NCBI GenBank assembly: GCA_964443415.1
Contig: CAYUDC010000003.1
Span: 15,631 to 79,630 of the forward strand
DNA length: 64,000 nucleotides
Source of the DNA: B1 sp964443415
Lineage (GTDB): Bacteria; Bacteroidota; Bacteroidia; UKL13-3
Direction of reading: 5' to 3'
In this document: in pieces, positions 1 through 7,567 of the stretch
Layout of the letters: each line of letters opens with the position of its first letter
Numbering within the stretch: position 1 is the first letter of the stretch
The notes under the pieces: generated by a model
Seen by the model: only the letters and a program-made list of their open reading frames with translations
Databases searched by the model: none
What the model was told of the DNA's origin: nothing
Translations under genes and position numbers: made by a program

Positions 1-1362
1 AACTACGAGTGGATGGCCTCGGTGGTTCTTGTGTTTTTCTGTATTTTTATCCTTCCATTTTATTTAAATACTGGCATTTATACCATGCCAGAATATTTCG
101 AAAAAAGATTCGACGCCAGAAGCAGGGTTTATTTTGCCGTAATAACTTTAGTGGGTAACATTTTTATAGATACTGCTGGCACTTTATATGCAGGTTACAA
201 AACCATCGCTTTTGTAGCGCCAGAGCTAAATCCTTACCTAGTAGTGGGTGCCTTGGCTGTTTTTGCTGCTAGTTATACCATTCTTGGTGGATTATCAAGC
301 GTGATGAAAACAGAAGTGGTTAATACCATCATTTTATTATTCTCTGCCTTAGTTTTATCTGTTATTATATACCAAAAAGGAGGTAGCTGGGAACAGATAA
401 AAGCAGCAGCAGATGTAAAAGGTGATCACATGACACATTTGGTATTGCCAAATTCTAACCCAAGTATGCCATGGTTAGGCCTGCTGTTTGGGGTTCCAAT
501 ACTTGGCTTTTATTTTTGGTGTAATAATCAATTTATTGTTCAAAGAGCACTCAGCGCAAAAAACAAAGATGAGGCTAGAAAAGGCGCCTTGTTTGCAGGC
601 TTGTTAAAGTTGCCTGTTTTGTTTTTATTGGTTATTCCAGGCATCATTGCCATTCAAATTCTACCCAATCTTAAAGACAGCAGCGAAGCTTATCCTCGGA
701 TGATGTTTGAATATTTGCCGACAGGTTTGTTAGGCTTAACCATCGCTGGCTTCCTTGCTGCTATGGCGTCTGCGGTTAGTGCGACGTTAAACTCAGCCTC
801 TACCTTAGTGAGCATGGATTTGATTAGAAAAGTAAAACCCAATATCGAATCGGCGGCGTTAGTGAAAGCCGGGCAAATATCAACCATCGTATTTATGATT
901 ATCGCCGTTTTATGGGCACCACAAATTGCCAAAGCAAGCTCGTTTATGGATTACATGCAAGGTGTGCTTTCTCTTATTTCGCCACCAGTGGTGGCCGTAT
1001 TTTTAGCAGGACTGTTTTTTAAAAGAACAACTGCCAATGGCGCATTCTACGGACTAATGGCCGGTTTAGCTTGTGGTGTATTAGTGGTTGTGAGCTCACT
1101 TTATGATGTGCCAAGTATCAACAATATTCCATTTCTGTTAAAAGCACCGCTCATTTTTGCTTTTTGTTTTACAATTACCATGGCCATCTCGTTTTTAGAA
1201 ACCAATAAACAAAAGGGAGATTTACAAAATTTAATTTGGTCAGCCCAAATGTATCAGCAAGAAACAATAGAATTAAAAGGTATTAAGTGGTACCATAATT
1301 ACAGGGTATTAAGTGTTATACTGCTTGTGCTCACATTTTTGGTAGTTTATATATATAGATAA
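1..1362 (+). CDS. Sodium:solute symporter (SSS/SLC5 family), 5'-truncated by window edge
   Basis: The frame is open from base 1 (N-Y-E-W precedes the first Met at base 13), so the true start lies upstream. About 453 residues remain of a family that is usually 500-550 long. Roughly ten hydrophobic segments are visible. Family-like stretches are TMPEYFEKRFD near the start, SYTILGGLSSVMKTE, NQFIVQRALSAKNKDEAR and MASAVSATLNSASTLVSMD, the last being the typical SSS signature region. The protein should be an inner-membrane cation/solute symporter. The stop is 2 bp before the next gene, a glycosidase that is followed by a fructokinase. A sugar such as sucrose is therefore the best guess for the substrate, but this rests on context only; SSS members also carry amino acids, vitamins and sialic acid. 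Confidence 0.85.
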   Translation, partial: NYEWMASVVLVFFCIFILPFYLNTGIYTMPEYFEKRFDARSRVYFAVITLVGNIFIDTAGTLYAGYKTIAFVAPELNPYLVVGALAVFAASYTILGGLSSVMKTEVVNTIILLFSALVLSVIIYQKGGSWEQIKAAADVKGDHMTHLVLPNSNPSMPWLGLLFGVPILGFYFWCNNQFIVQRALSAKNKDEARKGALFAGLLKLPVLFLLVIPGIIAIQILPNLKDSSEAYPRMMFEYLPTGLLGLTIAGFLAAMASAVSATLNSASTLVSMDLIRKVKPNIESAALVKAGQISTIVFMIIAVLWAPQIAKASSFMDYMQGVLSLISPPVVAVFLAGLFFKRTTANGAFYGLMAGLACGVLVVVSSLYDVPSINNIPFLLKAPLIFAFCFTITMAISFLETNKQKGDLQNLIWSAQMYQQETIELKGIKWYHNYRVLSVILLVLTFLVVYIYR

Positions 1363-1364
1363 AG

Positions 1365-2516
1365 ATGGAACTTGGCTATAAAAAAGCAATAGAGATTTTA
1401 AAGAATGCTTCCTTCGAGCACGGCTTTGTGGCTTCGGTTCAAAACGAAACCAATTACAAAAGGGTGTGGACCAGAGACAGCGTCTTATGTGGATTGGCAG
1501 CGCTAAAATCCAAAGACGAGGCTTTGGTTCAAACCTTTAAGAATGCCATTGAAACCATTTTTAGCAAGCAACATTCTGCAGGTTTTTTCCCTTCGAACGT
1601 AGATATTCAAGAGCAAACAGTAAGTTATGGCGGGGCTGTAGGCAGAACAGACAATGTTACTTGGGCCATAATTGGGTTATGCAGTTTAGCCTTAGAAAAT
1701 CCTGCCATCATAGACTTTCGATCTTTCCTACCAAAAGTTAAGAAAGGTTTTGAGGCTTTAGATGTTTGGGAGTTTAATGGTAAACACCTTGTGTATATGC
1801 CACAAAGCGGAAATTGGGCCGACGAATATTACCAATACGGGTATTTGTTATCGGAGCAATTGTTAAGAATTTGGGCGCTCGAACTAGCGGCAAAATTGTA
1901 TCAAATACCAGATTATTTTACAAAGGCGCAAACCATTAGAAAGGTGGTTCAAAATAACTTCCACAGCTTAGAAAGCGAAAATGAGGCTTACCTTCCTTTG
2001 ATAAACAGATCACGTCATCAGTTTCCTAAAAACTTTTGGCTTGCTGGGTTTAATCCAAGCGCGGTTTACACAAATTTTGATTTACTAGCCAATACTTTGG
2101 CTCTAAAACTAAAGTTGGGAAACACTGTGCAACAAAATAGTCTAGTGCAAGAATTTAAAAGTAGGATCACACAAAGCCAGTTTTTATTAGCTTCTTTCGA
2201 TCCTGTGATAGAGCCCAAAATGGTAGAGTTTTGGGGACTAAAAGAAATTTATAGCTATAGCTTTAGAAACCATCCTGGGCATTTTCATAACGGTGGTATT
2301 TGGCCGGTTTGGAATGGTCTATTAGCTCAAGTTTTAATGGATTATGATTTAGACACAGCCAATAAACTGAGTGATTACCTTGAACAGGCATGTAAAATGG
2401 GCATTTCTCAAGAATGGGAATTTAATGAATGCTTAAATGGAATGACCCATCTTCCAAATGGAGTTCCTAAATGTAGTTGGTCGGCAGCGGGATTAATTTT
2501 AAGTAGGTTAAAATGA
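1365..2516 (+). CDS. (alpha/alpha)6-barrel glycosidase, GH100/GH63-like; probable sucrose hydrolase
   Basis: This 383-residue protein has no signal peptide and should be cytoplasmic. It shows the pattern of inverting (alpha/alpha)6 glycosidases: VWTRDSV near residues 35-41 (the W-x-R-D block), SGNWADEYYQYGYLLSEQ around 148-164 with candidate acids D153/E154, HFHNGGIWPVWNGLLA around 306-321, and a C-terminal EWEFNE...SWSAAGLIL block. GH100 neutral invertases and GH63-type enzymes share this layout, so I cannot separate them by eye. The next gene overlaps by 4 bp (ATGA) and is a fructokinase, which fits cleavage of sucrose to glucose and fructose. The upstream symporter would import the sugar. 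Mannosylglycerate or glucosylglycerate hydrolase is the main alternative. Confidence 0.6.
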   Translation: MELGYKKAIEILKNASFEHGFVASVQNETNYKRVWTRDSVLCGLAALKSKDEALVQTFKNAIETIFSKQHSAGFFPSNVDIQEQTVSYGGAVGRTDNVTWAIIGLCSLALENPAIIDFRSFLPKVKKGFEALDVWEFNGKHLVYMPQSGNWADEYYQYGYLLSEQLLRIWALELAAKLYQIPDYFTKAQTIRKVVQNNFHSLESENEAYLPLINRSRHQFPKNFWLAGFNPSAVYTNFDLLANTLALKLKLGNTVQQNSLVQEFKSRITQSQFLLASFDPVIEPKMVEFWGLKEIYSYSFRNHPGHFHNGGIWPVWNGLLAQVLMDYDLDTANKLSDYLEQACKMGISQEWEFNECLNGMTHLPNGVPKCSWSAAGLILSRLK

Positions 2517-3412
2517 CAATGAAGGACAAAAAGGTATTAGCCATAGGGGAGTTGCTCGTAGATTTTATCAGTGAAGATTATCATCGAGATTTAAGTGAAG
2601 CCCGCACTTTTAATATGTTTCAGGGAGGAAGCCCAGCCAATTTTTGCGCCAATTTAACCTGGCTAGGCATTTCAACTAAATTAATGGCATCGGTTGGCCA
2701 AGATGGTGCTGGAAAATTTTTGTTACATGAATTAGAAAGATGTGGTTTAGATACTAAAGACATTGTATCGGTAGAGGGCTTGCCAACCTCTTTGGTTTTA
2801 GTGGCAAAAAGTTTAGGCACGCCAGATTTTGTGGCGTATAGAATGGCAGATAGGTTTATTAAAATAAGCCATATGAGTTGGTTAAAGGAGGTAAATTTAT
2901 TGCATACAAGTGCTTTTGCGTTAAGCTTAGAACCAGCCAGATCTGTTATTTTAGACGCTTTAAAACAAGCCAAAGAAGAGGGATTGTTGGTTTCTGTAGA
3001 TTGGAATTATGCTCCAGGTATTTGGACAAATGGAGGAGGCGAAAAAGTGTTTCATGAAATTATCAGTTTAAATCCAATGCTCAAACTAAGCAAAGATGAT
3101 TATGAGCGTTTTTTCGGTTTGAACCAAATAGATGTTTCTCAAGCAAAAGAGTATTTAGGGAACTTAGACTTGAGTTTTTGCTGTTTAACTTGCGGAGCAG
3201 ACGGAGTTTGGTTTAAAATAAAAAATAAAGATTGGAAACATCTAGCAGCTAAACCAGTAGAGAAAATATTAGATACCACAGGAGCAGGTGATGCCTTTTG
3301 GGCAGGATGTATTGCTGGCTTTTTGAGTTCAGGAGATTATGAAATTGGGGTAGAGCGCGGCTTGCAAACAGCAGCTCAGAAAGTAGCTAAAGTAGGCCCA
3401 TTATATCTATAA
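2513..3412 (+). CDS. PfkB-family carbohydrate kinase, probable fructokinase
   Basis: A ribokinase/PfkB protein of 299 residues, the usual fructokinase length. The N-terminal substrate block GGSPANFCANLTWLG (about residues 38-52) and the C-terminal ATP/anion-hole signature DTTGAGDAFWAG (catalytic Asp near residue 259) are both present. The expected reaction is ATP plus fructose giving fructose 6-phosphate. Its start overlaps the stop of the glycosidase gene as ATGA, indicating translational coupling in a transporter-glycosidase-kinase operon. A second Met three codons in (MKDKK) is an alternative start. Specificity for fructose over 2-keto-3-deoxygluconate or other sugars is inferred from the neighbours. 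Confidence 0.8.
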   Translation: MTMKDKKVLAIGELLVDFISEDYHRDLSEARTFNMFQGGSPANFCANLTWLGISTKLMASVGQDGAGKFLLHELERCGLDTKDIVSVEGLPTSLVLVAKSLGTPDFVAYRMADRFIKISHMSWLKEVNLLHTSAFALSLEPARSVILDALKQAKEEGLLVSVDWNYAPGIWTNGGGEKVFHEIISLNPMLKLSKDDYERFFGLNQIDVSQAKEYLGNLDLSFCCLTCGADGVWFKIKNKDWKHLAAKPVEKILDTTGAGDAFWAGCIAGFLSSGDYEIGVERGLQTAAQKVAKVGPLYL

Positions 3413-3499
3413 TGGCTCCAATCCTATTTAACATAATATTAATTATAGGGTAAATAGAAATAGCTGAAATAGCAGTAAAATCACAGAATTTTCATGTGA

Positions 3500-4852
3500 T
3501 TAGATTGTCTCAATAAACTTAAAGTTTGATCCAATTACCTCGGATTTTGATCCTTCTTTGATGGTGAATGTAATTTTAGTGCCTTCTCCTAGTTTACTCT
3601 CTGCATAAATCTTTCCGCCGTTAGATTCTGTAAACAATTTGCAGAGCTTTAATCCTAGGCCAGTTCCTTTTTCTTTTTTGGTTCCTTCTGTTGATTTAGC
3701 TGAAGAAAATAATTGGCTGAGTTGCGCCTCACTCATTCCAATTCCTTCATCTAAAACTTGTATCTCAATTTCACCACGATAATTTTTAAAGGTATTGATG
3801 GTAATTATGGAACCGGTGCTAGAAAATTTAATGGCATTGTTTACTAAATTGCGCAAGACAATTAAAAACAAATCCTTATCACCAAATGCGTACATTAAAT
3901 TGGCAGCATTACTTTGAATGAAAATCTTTTTCTTTTTAATGCTATTCTGGCTGCCGTCGATGATAGCTTGAACCGCACTATTTACTTCGAAATTTACATT
4001 GTTCAAATGCATTCCACCCATTTGACTCCTTGCCCAAAACAGAATATTCTCCACCAATACGGCAGTTTCTTCCATTTGAGAGCTTGCCACTTTAATTAGC
4101 TCTTCCTTTTGTGTTTTGCTAATTTCGTCATCCATGAGTAACTCAAACAAGCCTTTGGCATTGTTAATGGGCCCTCGCAAATCATGGCCCAAGGTGGCAA
4201 AAATGCTGTTTTTGTAGCTGTCTAAATCCTTTAGCGCAGAGAATTGAAGGTTAATCACCTCGGTTTTAGCCTCAATATCCTTTCTAATTCGATCATTTTG
4301 CTCCTTAAAATAAATAGAAAACTCACCAAGAATAATACCTGCAATCACTGTAGAAATAGCAATGTCTAAAACCTGAACTCCCGCATTTTTGTATGGAATA
4401 ATCTCTTCTGGATGTAAATAGTAATAATAGAACATTCCAAACATGCCCGCGTAAATGATGCTAATCATTACATAGTATCCAAAGCGTTTTAGAAAATAAG
4501 CCAAATAGACGGGAATTGCCAAGAAAAACAATAATATCGGCCCCTCGAATCCACCATTTAATGGCCAATATAAAACCAAAGATGCTAAAAGTAAAAAAGC
4601 CATTGCAACCCCATCTTTATTGGTTGCTTTACCCGATTTCCTAGCCTTGAAAAAGTAAAATGCAGTGATAAAAAAAATGACTAGACAATAAAGACTAAGT
4701 CTTATATCTAGCCCTAAAAAGTAATTCGAAAAAATGCCAGAGAAGGTTGCTAAAGCTATCGCAGAAGAAACAATCAGAAATAGTCTAGAGGTTACATCAT
4801 CTTGCGATAAACCATTATAAAACCATTTATTGAATGTTTCTTTTGCCTTCAC
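3500..4852 (-). CDS. Membrane sensor histidine kinase
   Basis: 450 residues. Residues about 22-180 hold six hydrophobic segments with short loops, so this is an integral-membrane sensor rather than one with a large periplasmic domain. A short coiled linker (about 182-210) leads to a HisKA domain with the phosphoacceptor in FATLGHDLRGPINN (His223). The HATPase_c domain has the N box NLVNNAIKFSS (about 336-345), G1 DEGIGMS (368-374) and G2 GTGLGLKLC (396-404). No response regulator lies nearby, so it is an orphan kinase. It ends 11 bp from the end of gyrA on the same strand and may be read through from gyrA. The signal sensed cannot be told from sequence. Confidence 0.88.
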   Translation of the reverse strand: MKAKETFNKWFYNGLSQDDVTSRLFLIVSSAIALATFSGIFSNYFLGLDIRLSLYCLVIFFITAFYFFKARKSGKATNKDGVAMAFLLLASLVLYWPLNGGFEGPILLFFLAIPVYLAYFLKRFGYYVMISIIYAGMFGMFYYYYLHPEEIIPYKNAGVQVLDIAISTVIAGIILGEFSIYFKEQNDRIRKDIEAKTEVINLQFSALKDLDSYKNSIFATLGHDLRGPINNAKGLFELLMDDEISKTQKEELIKVASSQMEETAVLVENILFWARSQMGGMHLNNVNFEVNSAVQAIIDGSQNSIKKKKIFIQSNAANLMYAFGDKDLFLIVLRNLVNNAIKFSSTGSIITINTFKNYRGEIEIQVLDEGIGMSEAQLSQLFSSAKSTEGTKKEKGTGLGLKLCKLFTESNGGKIYAESKLGEGTKITFTIKEGSKSEVIGSNFKFIETI

Positions 4853-4862
4853 TTTCTAATAT

Positions 4863-7391
4863 TTATTCTGTTTCATCAACAGGTGTATCTAAATGGATGT
4901 CTTCAGAAGAATCGGCCGGAGTGTCATCTCCTTCCTCGGTTTCTTCCTCTCCTGGGATATAGTTGATTTTGGCCACACTGGCTATTTCATCTTTATCTCC
5001 AATATTTATTAATCTAACACCTTGGGTTACCCTACCTAATACCCTTAATTCTTTTACACTTAAGCGGATGGTAATACCACTCTTATTGATAATCATGATA
5101 TCATTGGTATCATCCACATCTTTAATGGTTACCAATTTACCCGTCTTATCTGTTACTTTCATGGCGCTAACGCCCTTACCACCTCTGTTAGTAATACGAT
5201 AATCTTCTACTTCTGAGCGCTTGCCCATTCCATTTTCTGTTACCACCAACACATTGGTTTGGGTAGGATCTTCGATAGAGGCCATGCCAATTACCTCATC
5301 TCCTTCATCTAAACGAATAGCGCGCACTCCTGTTGCATTTCTGCCCATCGGCCTTACGGTGCTTTCATTAAACCTGATGGCTTTTCCTTCCCTACTGGCT
5401 ATGATTATTTCACTTGTGCCATTGGTTAACCTGGCCTCCACTAAGTTATCTCCTTCTCTTACATTGATGGCGTTGATACCATTCGCTCTTGGCCTGCTGT
5501 ATGCCTCAAGAGTAGTTTTCTTAATGGTTCCTTGTTGGGTAACCATGATGATGTTATTCTGATTGATATAGGTTTCGTCACTCAAAGTCTTCACGCATAA
5601 GAACGCTTTTACTTTTTCTTCAACCGGAATGTTAATGAGGTTTTGAATGGCTCTACCTTTGGTATTTTTCTCTCCTTCTGGAATTTCGTAAACCCTTAAC
5701 CAGAAACAACGTCCTTGTTCTGTAAATAACAATAAATAATTATGGTTGGTAGCCATAAAAATATGCTCCACAAAATCTTCTTGACGCTTGGCTACTCCCC
5801 TGCTTCCTCTTCCTCCTCTGGCTTGTGTACGGTATTCATTTAATGAGGTACGCTTCACATAACCCAAATGCGAAATGGTAATTACCACTTCTTCATCCGG
5901 AATTAAGTCTTCCATGCTCATTTCATTGCCTGCCATTTCTATAACCGACCTGCGCTCATCGCCATATTTGCTCTTCATCTCAAACAATTCATCTTTGATG
6001 ATTTGCATACGAATGGCTTCATTGGCAAGAATTTCTTGCAACCTGGCTATCAATTCCATGATTTGAGCATACTCTTCTTTGATTTTATCACGCTCAAGAC
6101 CAGTAAGCCTTTGCAAACGCATATCCAAAATTGCCTTAGATTGGATCTCGGATAGCTTAAATCTTTCCATCAATCCATTCTTAGCTTCATCTGGAGTAGT
6201 AGCAGCCCTAATCAAGGCGATTACTTCATCTAGATGATCTAAGGCAATTAATAAACCTTCTAAAATATGCGCACGTTTTTGAGCCTCTTCTAAATCATAC
6301 TGAGTACGTTTTATCACCACTTGATGTCTGTGCTCCACAAAGTGAACAATCAAGTCTTTTAGGTTGAGTGTTTCTGGTCTGCCTTTTACCAAGGCAACAT
6401 TATTTACACTAAATGAGGTTTGTAGCTGGGTATATTTAAATAGTTTGTTTAAAACTACATTCGGAACGGCATCGCGCTTTAAATCAAACACCATACGCAT
6501 TCCATCCCTATCACTTTCATCCCTTACATCACTTATCCCTTCAATTACCTTTTCATTTACTAAATCGGCAATTTGTTTGATAAGGGTTGCTTTATTTACC
6601 TGATACGGAATCTCGTTTACTACTATTTGATCTTTGCCTGTTTTGCTGGTTTCGAAACCTGCTTTGGCACGCATTACTATTCTGCCTCTTCCAGTTTCAA
6701 AGGCTTGTTTTACCCCTTCGTAACCATAGATAATACCGCCAGTTGGGAAATCTGGTGCTTTGATAAATTTCATTAACTCTGCGATGCTAATCTCGCGGTT
6801 ATCAATATAAGCCACAATGCCATCCACTACCTCAGAAAGGTTATGTGGTGCCATATTGGTTGCCATCCCTACCGCAATACCCGCAGCACCATTGATTAAC
6901 AAATTAGGAACCTTGGCTGGCAAAACAGTTGGTTCTGTTAAGCTGTCGTCAAAGTTTGATCTGAAATCTACCGTGTTCTTTTCGATATCAGTTAATAGTT
7001 CTTCTGCAATTTTTCTTAACCTAGCTTCTGTATAACGCATGGCCGCTGGTGGATCTCCATCCACCGAACCAAAGTTTCCTTGCCCATCCACCAACATATA
7101 GCGCATATTCCATTCCTGAGCCATACGTACCATGGTGTCGTAAACAGAACTATCACCATGTGGATGGTACTTACCTAAAACCTCTCCTACAATACGAGCA
7201 CTCTTTTTATAAGGTCTGTTGGATGCTAAACCCAATTCTGTCATCCCGTATAAAACCCTTCTATGCACTGGCTTTAAGCCATCTCGCACATCAGGTAAGG
7301 CTCTACTCACAATAACCGACATCGAATAATCGATGTAAGCGGTTTTCATTTCATCTTCAATGTTAATTTGTATAATTCTATCTTCTGCCAT
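4863..7391 (-). CDS. gyrA: DNA gyrase subunit A
   Basis: 842 residues, full length. The N-terminal breakage-reunion domain starts MAEDRIIQINIEDEMKTAYIDYSMSVI. The catalytic tyrosine is Tyr120 in AAMRYTEARL. The quinolone-resistance region reads HPHGDSSVYDT, with Ser81 and Asp85 at the E. coli Ser83 and Asp87 positions, so no classical resistance change is seen. The C-terminal domain has six-blade pinwheel repeats and a GyrA box reading QARGGRG, with Ala where the common form has Arg. The last about 35 residues are an acidic tail. It works with GyrB, which is not in this window, to introduce negative supercoils. The start is at ATG 7391. Confidence 0.97.
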   Translation of the reverse strand: MAEDRIIQINIEDEMKTAYIDYSMSVIVSRALPDVRDGLKPVHRRVLYGMTELGLASNRPYKKSARIVGEVLGKYHPHGDSSVYDTMVRMAQEWNMRYMLVDGQGNFGSVDGDPPAAMRYTEARLRKIAEELLTDIEKNTVDFRSNFDDSLTEPTVLPAKVPNLLINGAAGIAVGMATNMAPHNLSEVVDGIVAYIDNREISIAELMKFIKAPDFPTGGIIYGYEGVKQAFETGRGRIVMRAKAGFETSKTGKDQIVVNEIPYQVNKATLIKQIADLVNEKVIEGISDVRDESDRDGMRMVFDLKRDAVPNVVLNKLFKYTQLQTSFSVNNVALVKGRPETLNLKDLIVHFVEHRHQVVIKRTQYDLEEAQKRAHILEGLLIALDHLDEVIALIRAATTPDEAKNGLMERFKLSEIQSKAILDMRLQRLTGLERDKIKEEYAQIMELIARLQEILANEAIRMQIIKDELFEMKSKYGDERRSVIEMAGNEMSMEDLIPDEEVVITISHLGYVKRTSLNEYRTQARGGRGSRGVAKRQEDFVEHIFMATNHNYLLLFTEQGRCFWLRVYEIPEGEKNTKGRAIQNLINIPVEEKVKAFLCVKTLSDETYINQNNIIMVTQQGTIKKTTLEAYSRPRANGINAINVREGDNLVEARLTNGTSEIIIASREGKAIRFNESTVRPMGRNATGVRAIRLDEGDEVIGMASIEDPTQTNVLVVTENGMGKRSEVEDYRITNRGGKGVSAMKVTDKTGKLVTIKDVDDTNDIMIINKSGITIRLSVKELRVLGRVTQGVRLINIGDKDEIASVAKINYIPGEEETEEGDDTPADSSEDIHLDTPVDETE

Positions 7392-7445
7392 AATGCTTCT
7401 CTATGCATGTAAAATCTTAACTATAGCTACCTTGCCAAAGCCTCT

Positions 7446-7457
7446 TTTACATGTAAA
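7446..7457. promoter_or_regulatory. 12-bp perfect palindrome TTTACATGTAAA upstream of gyrA
   Basis: TTTACATGTAAA lies in the 176-bp divergent spacer between gyrA and the aminopeptidase gene, 55 bp before the gyrA start. A second ATGTAAAA copy occurs at about 7408-7415. The symmetry suggests a dimeric regulator site, but no regulator is identified and AT-rich palindromes arise easily by chance. Confidence 0.3.
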
Positions 7458-7552
7458 TCATTGCAAAATAAGGATAGATTCATGAATTACATTTTTTAAA
7501 TTCCCACAAAATTCGAAAGAAATGTGGATAATCATTTAAGGCTTTTTCTACT

Positions 7553-7560
7553 TATATTTG
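7553..7560 (+). promoter_or_regulatory. Bacteroidota -7 promoter element (TATATTTG) close to start codon
   Basis: TATATTTG matches the Bacteroidota -7 consensus TAnnTTTG exactly. Only 7 bp separate it from the ATG at 7568, so transcription would begin at or within a few bases of the start codon, giving a leaderless or near-leaderless mRNA. No good TTTG -33 element is seen at the usual spacing. Confidence 0.5.
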
Positions 7561-7567
7561 GCCTGAT

